Of a DNA stretch of 64,000 bases, positions 32,973-40,838 are shown in pieces. The stretch is taken from NCBI GenBank assembly GCA_045546135.1, contig JAZQCD010000008.1, forward strand, positions 1-64,000, written 5' to 3'. The notes beneath the pieces were generated by a model. That model made no database searches. It had not been told where the DNA came from and worked only from the letters and a program-made list of their open reading frames with translations. Within the stretch, counting starts at the first letter, position 1, and every line of letters begins with the position of its first letter. The position numbers and the translations under genes are program-made. This stretch comes from RUG13409 sp045546135 (GTDB taxonomy: Bacteria; Bacillota; Clostridia; Peptostreptococcales; Anaerovoracaceae).

Positions 32973-33949
32973 TTGACAAGCACCGCCGTTGGTATATATC
33001 TTTGGCCGTTTATGCTGGCCATGTTGTTTATTATCTCGCCCTCATAAACCATTCCGGCGCTGTTTCCGCCGTCTAAGTTATATGCATTAACTGCGCCGTA
33101 TTCCAGCATAATGCCTATGAGGTCATTGTAGCTTGCACCTATGCTGCTTGGCTGTCTTCCGTCTACGCAAAGAAGGAGGACTGCTCCGTCAGCTCTTTGT
33201 CCTATGGCTGTTCTTGGGTTAAGGCCCCCGCCGTAACCAACGCTGACAGGTTGTCCGTTTATGATAAGGCTTGGTCCCCATGTCAAAGCATCCCTTATGC
33301 CTCTGTTAAGAGCTTCTTCATAGGACATGTATCCTACGACCAGCTTGTTGTTGTTGTCAAAGCCCGCCATATCATAGCTGCTGTATGCTCCGTTCCTGCA
33401 TACGCCTCTTGAAAATACAAATCCGTAAGGCGCTGTACCGTCGCCAAGGCCTCCTCCGTCGTAGAAACCTCCACCGTTGACACCGCCGATGGCGCCCTCT
33501 GCAGCTACCATCTCAGTCAAATACATTCCATGAGATACATTGTAACTTGGAAGTGTATATACATAGACTCTTGACGGATCCTTTACGATCATCATCTTCC
33601 CGTTGTATGCAGGACCGTATATGTCTACTATCTCTATTTCGTCTGAAGCATTATCAGGATCGATGATGATATCATTTCCTTCGCTTATGGTATTCTCTTT
33701 TGACGCCGAATTTGCCTCCATTATGGCATCTACTTCTTCATCCGAAAGGAAAAGATGAGCAAGAGGTTTTGCAGCAGAACTTTGCTGTACTGTAACTACG
33801 AATATATCTCTGATCTCAGGTGATGGGCCCTTTTCAAATACATAAATAAGGGCTGTAAGGAACAAAAGAGCCAGGATCAAAATCGTAAGGAGCAATATGG
33901 AAATTGCTTTCAAAAACTTTCTGAATTTGTATGTTTTTTGTTTTTGCAT
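32969..33949 (-). CDS. Phosphodiester glycosidase (NAGPA) domain protein
   Basis: 326 residues: basic start, a membrane helix about 14-36 (L-L-L-T-I-L-I-L-A-L-L-F-L), then a NAGPA/DUF2233 domain with G-G-V-N-G-G-G-F-Y-D, G-P-S-L-I-I-N-G, R-T-A-I-G and N-L-D-G-G-N-S-A-G near the end. Relatives remove GlcNAc from phosphodiesters or act on exopolysaccharide and teichoic-type polymers. It should face outward. ATG at 33949 is chosen since a promoter -10 box ends seven bases before it; there is no Shine-Dalgarno site. It begins an operon of two envelope proteins. Confidence 0.85.
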   Translation of the reverse strand: MQKQKTYKFRKFLKAISILLLTILILALLFLTALIYVFEKGPSPEIRDIFVVTVQQSSAAKPLAHLFLSDEEVDAIMEANSASKENTISEGNDIIIDPDNASDEIEIVDIYGPAYNGKMMIVKDPSRVYVYTLPSYNVSHGMYLTEMVAAEGAIGGVNGGGFYDGGGLGDGTAPYGFVFSRGVCRNGAYSSYDMAGFDNNNKLVVGYMSYEEALNRGIRDALTWGPSLIINGQPVSVGYGGGLNPRTAIGQRADGAVLLLCVDGRQPSSIGASYNDLIGIMLEYGAVNAYNLDGGNSAGMVYEGEIINNMASINGQRYIPTAVLVK

Positions 33950-33956
33950 AAAAATG

Positions 33957-33985
33957 ATGATACCAAATATATGATCAATCGTCAA
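33957..33985 (-). promoter_or_regulatory. Promoter of the NAGPA-domain gene
   Basis: TTGACG (33980-33985), 17 bases, TATCAT (33957-33962), then seven bases to ATG. It starts right after the T-run of the recA terminator. Predicted transcription start coincides with the start codon. Confidence 0.6.
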
Positions 33986-33987
33986 AC

Positions 33988-34017
33988 AAAAAAACCGGAT
34001 GACCTAATGTCATCCGG
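33988..34017 (-). terminator. Terminator of recA
   Basis: CCGGATGAC and GTCATCCGG perfect 9-base arms, five-base loop, followed by seven Ts on the minus transcript, 23 bases after the recA stop. Confidence 0.92.
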
Positions 34018-34039
34018 AGTAGATCTAAAGTCTTAAGGA

Positions 34040-35107
34040 TCAATCGATGATGACCCCGTCTTCATCTACGAGAATGTCGTCTTCATCTTCCTCTTCTTCT
34101 GTTTTCTTTGCTATGAATTTTTCTTTGATCTGGGCTTCAAGGCTGTTAATAAGTTCAGGACGCTCTTTTAGATAGGTCTTGACATTCTCTCTTCCCTGTC
34201 CTATACGCTCGCCCTGATATGAATACCAGGATCCTGACTTTTCGAGTATACCTGCTTCAGTAGCGCAGTCGAGAATATCTCCTGCTCTGGAGATGCCTTC
34301 TCCGTACATAATATCGAATTCAGTCATTTTGAAGGGTGGTGCCACCTTGTTCTTTACGACTTTTACTCTCGTTCTGTTTCCGATCACATTATCCCCCATC
34401 TTGATGGATTCGATGCGCCTTACATCAAGTCTGATGCTTGAGTAGAACTTAAGAGCTCTGCCGCCTGTAGTGGTCTCCGGGTTTCCGAACATGACTCCGA
34501 TCTTTTCACGAAGCTGGTTTATAAAAATGACCATGGTGCCTGTCTTGTTTGCAACACCTGTCAGCTTTCTTAAAGCCTGGGACATGAGCCTTGCCTGCTG
34601 TCCTACGTGGGAATCACCCATGTCTCCTTCGATCTCAGACTTTGGTACAAGAGCTGCAACAGAGTCAATGACTACGACTGAAAGAGCGCCGGATCTTATG
34701 AGCATCTCAGTGATCTCAAGAGCATCTTCTCCTGTATCCGGCTGAGATACGAGGAGCTCGTCAATGTTGACTCCTATGTTCTTTGCATATACAGGGTCAA
34801 GAGCATGCTCTGCATCGATGAATGCAGCCTTACCGCCCTCTTTCTGAGCTTCGGCTATGACCTGAAGAGCAAGCGTAGTCTTACCTGAAGATTCAGGTCC
34901 GAATATCTCTATGATCCTGCCCTTTGGCAGTCCGCCGATACCGCAGGCTATATCAAGACTGACAGAACCTGTAGAAATGGCTTCGATGTCCAGCCTTGCG
35001 TTGTCGTCTCCAAGAGACATTACGGATCCTTTACCAAATCTTTTATCGATCTGAGCAAGAGCTGCTTCAAGAGCTTTATCCTTTTCTGTTAATTGTGTAT
35101 TTTTCAT
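34040..35107 (-). CDS. recA: Recombinase RecA
   Basis: 355 residues. P-loop G-P-E-S-S-G-K-T-T about 67-75, Walker B V-V-I-D-S-V-A-A-L, the L2-adjacent segment F-I-N-Q-L-R-E-K-I and N-P-E-T-T-T-G-G-R-A-L-K-F-Y. Acidic C-terminal tail (E-E-E-D-E-D-D). It catalyses strand exchange and stimulates LexA self-cleavage. Own SOS-controlled promoter downstream of pncC. GAGAGG precedes the ATG. Confidence 0.99.
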   Translation of the reverse strand: MKNTQLTEKDKALEAALAQIDKRFGKGSVMSLGDDNARLDIEAISTGSVSLDIACGIGGLPKGRIIEIFGPESSGKTTLALQVIAEAQKEGGKAAFIDAEHALDPVYAKNIGVNIDELLVSQPDTGEDALEITEMLIRSGALSVVVIDSVAALVPKSEIEGDMGDSHVGQQARLMSQALRKLTGVANKTGTMVIFINQLREKIGVMFGNPETTTGGRALKFYSSIRLDVRRIESIKMGDNVIGNRTRVKVVKNKVAPPFKMTEFDIMYGEGISRAGDILDCATEAGILEKSGSWYSYQGERIGQGRENVKTYLKERPELINSLEAQIKEKFIAKKTEEEEDEDDILVDEDGVIID

Positions 35108-35120
35108 ATAGACCTCTCAT

Positions 35121-35134
35121 AGAACATTTGTTCT
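35121..35134. promoter_or_regulatory. LexA (SOS) box of recA
   Basis: AGAACATTTGTTCT fits the Gram-positive LexA/DinR pattern GAAC-n4-GTTC. It sits just after the -10 box, where LexA would block transcription. I noticed no equally good box elsewhere in the window. Confidence 0.85.
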
Positions 35135-35139
35135 ATATT

Positions 35140-35168
35140 ATAATAACCCCTGTTTCTGCTTTGGTCAA
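35140..35168 (-). promoter_or_regulatory. Sigma-A promoter of recA
   Basis: TTGACC (35163-35168), 17 bases, TATTAT (35140-35145), followed by the LexA box about six bases downstream. Confidence 0.75.
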
Positions 35169-35208
35169 GTCCTTTTTGTAATTATAGCAAATTTACATTA
35201 TTTGTCAA

Positions 35209-35688
35209 TTATTTTACGGAGTCATATATCATCTGCAGCATGGTATTGCATGCGTCGATCCTGATCGAATCCCTTGTCTTGCATGAAGACTGTATCTGAA
35301 GGACGTTTGTGTTTCCGTTGTTGTAAAAACCTACGTAGTACATGCCTACAGGTTTTCCTTCTGCAGGATCGGGACCGGCATTGCCTGTTACTGCAATGCA
35401 TATGCTGCATCCGCTGTATATGCGAAGTCCTTCGACCATCTCTCTTGCAGTCTCTGCAGAGATGGCGCCGAATGCATCTAAAGTATCAGGATCGACATCG
35501 AGTTCTGATGTCTTTGCAGCATTTGAATATGTGACAAGGCTTCTGTCAAATACTGCGCTTGCTCCCGGCACATCGGTGATGACCTTTGCAAGCATGCCCC
35601 CTGTCATGGACTCGGCGCAGGACATCATTATGCCCTTCTTTTTAAGAGCTTTTACTACTTTTTCAGCAAGTTCTTTATCGTTAGTCAT
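35209..35688 (-). CDS. pncC: CinA C-terminal-domain protein, NMN amidohydrolase (PncC)
   Basis: 159 residues, only the C-terminal CinA domain: C-A-E-S-M-T-G-G-M-L about 24-33, Y-S-N-A-A-K about 53-58, and V-T-G-N-A-G-P-D about 98-105. The domain deamidates nicotinamide mononucleotide in NAD recycling. The molybdopterin-like N-terminal half of full CinA is absent. Order pgsA-cinA-recA is classical. GGAG lies nine bases before the ATG, and the gene overlaps pgsA by eight bases. Confidence 0.95.
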   Translation of the reverse strand: MTNDKELAEKVVKALKKKGIMMSCAESMTGGMLAKVITDVPGASAVFDRSLVTYSNAAKTSELDVDPDTLDAFGAISAETAREMVEGLRIYSGCSICIAVTGNAGPDPAEGKPVGMYYVGFYNNGNTNVLQIQSSCKTRDSIRIDACNTMLQMIYDSVK

Positions 35689-36253
35689 CTTTCAAAACTC
35701 CTACATTCTTAGCTATATAGTTGATACCGGAAATGACAGTCATGACTATGGATGCGATCATGAGATACTTGGCTCCTGCAAATATGCCTTTGTAAAAAGT
35801 TTTGTACTTGATCTCATCGATACCAAAGGACGGCATAGCATCATAGAAAAGATACATGGGTATGGATACCATCTGAAGGACTGTTTTGATCTTTCCGAAG
35901 ATGTCGGCGGCAATTACAGTGCCCTTTGATGCTGCAAGCATCCTTATGCCTGCAACAGCAAATTCTCTGAACAGTACTATTATGAGGAAGTATGCAGGTA
36001 TGATCTTTTCTTCAACGAAAAGGCAAAATGCAGCATAAGTAAGGATCTTGTCTGCAAGAGGATCCATGAACTTTCCGAAGTTGCTCACAAGATCATATTT
36101 CCTTGCAATGTGTCCGTCTGCCATATCTGTAAGAGATGCAAGTACGAACAATATAAATGCTGCTATATATTGCTCTTTGTAATAACAGAATATAAAGAAA
36201 GGAACTGCAACTATCCTGAGTATAGTCAGTATGTTTGGAACGTTTTTATTCAT
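35681..36253 (-). CDS. pgsA: CDP-diacylglycerol--glycerol-3-phosphate 3-phosphatidyltransferase
   Basis: 190 residues with several membrane helices. The CDP-alcohol phosphotransferase signature is complete: D-x2-D-G-x2-A-R-x8-G-x3-D-x3-D about residues 41-64 (D-M-A-D-G-H-I-A-R, then G-K-F-M-D-P-L-A-D). It makes phosphatidylglycerophosphate, the precursor of phosphatidylglycerol and cardiolipin. It lies 20 bases after rimO and overlaps pncC. Confidence 0.95.
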   Translation of the reverse strand: MNKNVPNILTILRIVAVPFFIFCYYKEQYIAAFILFVLASLTDMADGHIARKYDLVSNFGKFMDPLADKILTYAAFCLFVEEKIIPAYFLIIVLFREFAVAGIRMLAASKGTVIAADIFGKIKTVLQMVSIPMYLFYDAMPSFGIDEIKYKTFYKGIFAGAKYLMIASIVMTVISGINYIAKNVGVLKDD

Positions 36254-36273
36254 CTATATTTATCTCCATATCC

Positions 36274-37578
36274 TTATCGATCTATTGCTTCCGCAGTAAG
36301 ATCATAATCGAATGCATCTTTAATTATGACTTTAACAAAGTCACCCGGTTCAAGTTTTTTATTGCTCGAAACGAGTACACCGTTATCTATATCGGGAGCA
36401 TCCATATATGTGCGGCCCGTATAAAGGCCCGGTTCTTCTTCACCGACGATGAGCACATCAAATGTCTTTCCTATCAAAGCTTCATTATGCTTTAGAGATA
36501 TTTCTCTTTGAAGCTCCATTATGAGGTCTTTGCGCCTTTCCTTGACATCGCTTCTTACCTGTTTCATGGATGCTGCTTTAGTGCCCTCTTCCTTTGAATA
36601 TGCAAAGCAGCCCAGCCTGTCGAATTCAGTTTCTTTTACGAAGTTGTAAAGTTCTTTGAATTCAGCTTGTTTTTCGCCCGGAAGCCCGGTTATGAGAGTT
36701 GTCCTTATGACCATGCCGGGGATATTGTCTCTTAGCTTCTTTACTGTAGCCTTTATAGACGATCCTGTCGACTTCCTGTTCATGGACCTGAGTATTTTAT
36801 CGTTGCAGTGCTGGATGGGGATGTCTATATATTTGCAGATCTTCGGTTCTTCTTTTATGCATTTGATGAGCCCGTCAGTTATCTCATCTTCATAGCAATA
36901 AAGGAGCCTTATCCACTCTATTCCGTCTATCCTGCAGAGCTTTCTTAAGAGCTTTTCAAGGCCGTCTTTTTCTCCTTTATCCTTGCCATATGCAGTGACA
37001 TCTTGAGCTATTATGTTAAGTTCTTTGACGCCTGCATCAGCTAAGGCTTTTGCTTCCTTGAGGATGGATCCTTCGTCTCTGCTCCTGAATCTGCCCCTCA
37101 TGAAAGGTATAGCGCAATATGCGCATACATTGTTGCATCCTTCAGATATCTTTATGCATGCAGAATATCCGTTCTTTATCTCTCTTGGAAGCTCAACGAA
37201 GGTCTTACTGCATGGACTTGCAAGAAGCTTTTCAAGTGACTTGTTCTTGATCATGGTCTCAAGCTTTTCATAGTCATCAACGCCAAGGAAATAGTCTGCT
37301 TCAGGTATCTCTTTTGCAAGCTCTTTTGAATATCTTTGTGAAAGGCATCCTGCTACTATGAGCTTTTGATCTTCTCTTTTCTCTGAAATGAGATCAAAGA
37401 TGGCTTCTATGGACTGAGTCTTTGCATCAAGAATAAATCCGCAGGTTATGACCATGAGAAAGTCAGCTTCATTTGGATCGCTTGTAATAGAGCAACCGTT
37501 CTTTATGAAGAGAGCTTCTGCGCACTCTGAATCGACTGTATTCTTTTCACATCCTAAAGTACGTATATATGCTTTCAT
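36274..37578 (-). CDS. rimO: Ribosomal protein S12 methylthiotransferase RimO
   Basis: 434 residues: N-terminal UPF0004 domain with L-G-C-E-K-N-T-V-D-S-E, V-I-T-C-G-F and V-A-G-C-L binding one cluster; radical-SAM domain with C-N-N-V-C-A-Y-C about 148-155; C-terminal TRAM domain. L-G-C-E-K-N-T-V-D and I-P-F-M-R-G point to RimO rather than MiaB. It methylthiolates an aspartate of ribosomal protein S12. Between ftsK and pgsA, as is usual in Clostridia. Confidence 0.97.
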   Translation of the reverse strand: MKAYIRTLGCEKNTVDSECAEALFIKNGCSITSDPNEADFLMVITCGFILDAKTQSIEAIFDLISEKREDQKLIVAGCLSQRYSKELAKEIPEADYFLGVDDYEKLETMIKNKSLEKLLASPCSKTFVELPREIKNGYSACIKISEGCNNVCAYCAIPFMRGRFRSRDEGSILKEAKALADAGVKELNIIAQDVTAYGKDKGEKDGLEKLLRKLCRIDGIEWIRLLYCYEDEITDGLIKCIKEEPKICKYIDIPIQHCNDKILRSMNRKSTGSSIKATVKKLRDNIPGMVIRTTLITGLPGEKQAEFKELYNFVKETEFDRLGCFAYSKEEGTKAASMKQVRSDVKERRKDLIMELQREISLKHNEALIGKTFDVLIVGEEEPGLYTGRTYMDAPDIDNGVLVSSNKKLEPGDFVKVIIKDAFDYDLTAEAIDR

Positions 37579-37590
37579 ATCTACCCGGTC

Positions 37591-40248
37591 TTAACCCTCA
37601 AGTTCTGCAGTCCTCGCAGTATACTCGTCGAATTCTTCTTTCGTCATGAGGACTTTTCTTGGCCTTGCTCCGTCTGCAGGACCTACCATTCCTCTTTCTT
37701 CCATCATATCCACAAGTCTTGCGGCCCTGTTATATCCTATCCTGAACCTTCTTTGGAGCATGGATACGGAGCACTGTTCTGCTGTTACAACAGTCTCAAG
37801 AGCATCCATGAAGAGTTCATCGCTGTCATCATCCGATCCGGAAGCGCCCATATTGTTGCTTCCGACTCTGTCCATGGCATTTATTATCTCTTCGTTATAG
37901 TTTCCGCTTGCTTCATTTTTGACAAAGTCTATAACTGCATGAAGTTCAGCGTCTGAAATATATGTGCCCTGTACTCTCAAAGGTTTTGACAAAGATTGAG
38001 GACTATAGAGCATATCTCCTTTGCCAAGGAGGTTCTCTGCTCCGCCTATATCAAGTATGACTCTGGAGTCTACAAGTGAAGAAACAGAAAGAGCGATCCT
38101 TGATGGGATGTTTGCTTTTATAACGCCCGTAATAACATCAGTAGAAGGTCTTTGAGTCGCTATGACAAGGTGCATACCTGCAGCTCTTGCTTTTTGAGCA
38201 AGCCTTGCAATGCTGTCTTCAACCTGGTTCTTTGCTGCCATGATCAGATCTGCAAGCTCGTCTATTACTATGATCACTTCAGGCATCACTCGATCATTTT
38301 CGCCCTTGAACTTCATGTTCTCATTATAGCTTCTTAAGTCCTTGACGCCCTCTTCTGCGAATTTGTTGTATCTGTCGTTCATCTCGGTAACTGCCCAGCC
38401 AAGAGCAACAGCTGCTTTGTTTGGCTCTGTTACAACAGGTATCATCAAATGAGGTATGCCATTGAAAGGCGCCAGTTCAACTACTTTAGGGTCTATGAGT
38501 ATGAGCTTTACTTCATCAGGTTTTGCATGATAAAGAAGGGATACCAGCATGGAGTCGATACACACTGATTTTCCTGATCCTGTAGTTCCTGCAATGAGAA
38601 GATGAGGCATCTCGTGAAGATCGCATACTATGTTCTCTCCCGATATGCTCTTTCCCAAAGTTACAGCTATCTTTGATTTATGCGATTTGAATTCCTTGCT
38701 CTCAACGAGCTCTCTCAAAAGAACGGTCTGGGTCGCATCGTTTGAAACTTCTATTCCTACAGCTGCTTTGCCGGGTATAGGAGCCTCTATCCTTATGCTC
38801 TTTGCTCTTAAATTAAGAGCTATATCATCTTGAAGGTGAACGATCTTGGATACCTGGACTCCGGGAGCCGGCTGTACTTCAAACCTGGTCACTGCAGGTC
38901 CTTTGATCACATCAAGAACAGTAGCAGATACGCCAAAACTAAGGAGTGTATTTTCAAGGAGCTGCGCCTGATCGGCCATGTCGTGCCCCTTGTTTCCTCC
39001 TCTTAAGCTTCCCGGTTTTTTCAGAAGGTCTATTGGCGGGAATTTATACTTGCCGTTTTTCTTTTCTTCGCTGCCTTGGTTTTGCGCTGCAGCAGTTTCT
39101 GTTTCAAGACTTTTTTCTTCAGGCTCTTGTGCTGCCGATCTGCTTGCGTATTTTTCAAGTACATCGACAGGTTCATCAAGACCTAGTCCTGATGTCTTTT
39201 CAGGCGGAGCAGTAAAGAAGCTGTCATCTGCTACATAGTCAAGGATCTTTCTCTTGTTTTCAGTTATATCCTCGCCTTCATATTCTCTGGGAGCTTTTAT
39301 GACTTCAGGAGGAAGTTCTGCTTCCTGAGCTGCTGCCATCTCCTCCTTGACTGTTTTTGTCCCTATATCCTTTATGGAATCTATGCTAAGTGATGGAAGT
39401 GTATTATTTGAAAGCTTTGTTTTCTTTACTTCATTGTCGAGGACTCCGCGATCTGAAAGAAGTACTTTCGGCTGATCTTCTATCCGAAGCTGAGCTTCCT
39501 GCTGCTTTTTTAATATCTCTTCTTCTTTTTCTGCAAGCCTTGCCTGATACTCTTCGTCCTTTTCTTCTCTTCTTACTTCAAGTTTGAGCTTGAAGTTGTC
39601 AATGAGCTGTGAAACCGGTGTATCTATTATGAGGAGCAGCATGATGATCATCCCTATGCTGCTTATGATATACAGACCGGCTCTTCCGACAAGATTCAAA
39701 AGGAATGCTCCTACGGCAACTCCCATTACTCCTCCGGAGCCAGAACCTAAAGCATAAACTTCTTTGATCGCATCTTTTGTGATCTCAAAAGTGGCAGCAT
39801 CCTTAAGAGGCGGAAGGAATCCCGCAACTCCGGCGCTTAAGAATACGAAAAAGAAGAAGGACGCAAAGAAGGATCCCCATGAAATCAGCGCTGTCTTTTG
39901 CGCAAATACAAGTATGCCGAGGACTATCATAAAGAATGGAAGCACGTAAGCAATTTTCCCGAGTATACCTTTGAGTATATTGGCTACTGCTATTCCGACC
40001 ATACCGCATGCATTGGTCAAAAGTGACATTACGAAAAAGACTCCTATAGCTATGATGACTATGGATATGACTTCTGACTGTATGAGTCTCTTTTTTCTGA
40101 GCTTTTCTCTTTCTTCTTCCTCTAAAGCCTTTTTTGCTGCCCTTACTCTTGCTCTTTCTTCAGTTTGAGCTTTAGTCTTTTTTGTAGACTTTGAAGCAGT
40201 TTTCCTTGTGCTCGGCTTTTTAGTTGTAGTTTTCTTAGTTTGTGCCAT
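37591..40248 (-). CDS. ftsK: DNA translocase FtsK/SpoIIIE
   Basis: 885 residues. Lys/Thr-rich N-terminus, about four to five membrane helices (45-200), a charged linker about 205-420, then the RecA-like motor with G-T-T-G-S-G-K-S-V about 560 and V-I-V-I-D-E-L-A-D-L Walker B, and a winged-helix gamma domain at the end (R-R-F-R-I-G-Y-N-R-A-A-R-L). It pumps DNA through the division or sporulation septum. ATG at 40248 overlaps the last base of the coaE stop; GGGAG precedes it. A TTG 18 bases earlier is a less likely start. Confidence 0.97.
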   Translation of the reverse strand: MAQTKKTTTKKPSTRKTASKSTKKTKAQTEERARVRAAKKALEEEEREKLRKKRLIQSEVISIVIIAIGVFFVMSLLTNACGMVGIAVANILKGILGKIAYVLPFFMIVLGILVFAQKTALISWGSFFASFFFFVFLSAGVAGFLPPLKDAATFEITKDAIKEVYALGSGSGGVMGVAVGAFLLNLVGRAGLYIISSIGMIIMLLLIIDTPVSQLIDNFKLKLEVRREEKDEEYQARLAEKEEEILKKQQEAQLRIEDQPKVLLSDRGVLDNEVKKTKLSNNTLPSLSIDSIKDIGTKTVKEEMAAAQEAELPPEVIKAPREYEGEDITENKRKILDYVADDSFFTAPPEKTSGLGLDEPVDVLEKYASRSAAQEPEEKSLETETAAAQNQGSEEKKNGKYKFPPIDLLKKPGSLRGGNKGHDMADQAQLLENTLLSFGVSATVLDVIKGPAVTRFEVQPAPGVQVSKIVHLQDDIALNLRAKSIRIEAPIPGKAAVGIEVSNDATQTVLLRELVESKEFKSHKSKIAVTLGKSISGENIVCDLHEMPHLLIAGTTGSGKSVCIDSMLVSLLYHAKPDEVKLILIDPKVVELAPFNGIPHLMIPVVTEPNKAAVALGWAVTEMNDRYNKFAEEGVKDLRSYNENMKFKGENDRVMPEVIIVIDELADLIMAAKNQVEDSIARLAQKARAAGMHLVIATQRPSTDVITGVIKANIPSRIALSVSSLVDSRVILDIGGAENLLGKGDMLYSPQSLSKPLRVQGTYISDAELHAVIDFVKNEASGNYNEEIINAMDRVGSNNMGASGSDDDSDELFMDALETVVTAEQCSVSMLQRRFRIGYNRAARLVDMMEERGMVGPADGARPRKVLMTKEEFDEYTARTAELEG

Positions 40249-40838
40249 TACTGATCTTTCTCCCAATACGGTATTTTACCACATAAAACGAGCTCTGTGA
40301 CCCTTGCTTTGAGTTCTTCGAGAGTGCCGTTGTTCTTTATGACTATATCGGCATACTTTACTTTCTCTTTATCGGGCATTTGTTTGTCCATGATGGCAAG
40401 GACCTGTTTCCTCGTGATATGGTCTCTATTCATTACCCTTTTTATGCGAATATCTTTTCTTGCTGTAACGACTATGACCATATCGACCATAGACTGAAGG
40501 CCGTTTTCAAGAAGCGTAGGCGCATCGTATACGCAGTTTCCTTTGAGCCTTTCCTTAGAAATGCTTATGATCCTTTTTGTGACCGTGTCTTCAAGAAATG
40601 ATTTATTTTCTCCGTTTACAAAAGCCCTTTCTCTTAAGAGTTTTCTGTCAAGGCTGCCGTCCTCTAAGATTATATCCTCGCCAAAATATGAAGCAAGCTC
40701 CTTTAAAGCAGGACTTCCCTTCTCAGTGACTTCCCTTGAGATAGCATCTGCATCGACAGTTTCGTAGCCATATTTCTCAAGGACTTTTGCTACTGTAGAT
40801 TTTCCTGAGCCTATGCCCCCTGTAAGACCTATTATCAT
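40248..40838 (-). CDS. coaE: Dephospho-CoA kinase
   Basis: 196 residues. P-loop G-L-T-G-G-I-G-S-G-K-S-T at the N-terminus, D-A-D-A-I about 30-34 and E-K-Y-G-Y. It phosphorylates dephospho-CoA in the last step of CoA synthesis. Its start overlaps the polA stop by four bases and its stop overlaps the ftsK start, so polA-coaE-ftsK are coupled. Confidence 0.96.
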   Translation of the reverse strand: MIIGLTGGIGSGKSTVAKVLEKYGYETVDADAISREVTEKGSPALKELASYFGEDIILEDGSLDRKLLRERAFVNGENKSFLEDTVTKRIISISKERLKGNCVYDAPTLLENGLQSMVDMVIVVTARKDIRIKRVMNRDHITRKQVLAIMDKQMPDKEKVKYADIVIKNNGTLEELKARVTELVLCGKIPYWEKDQ

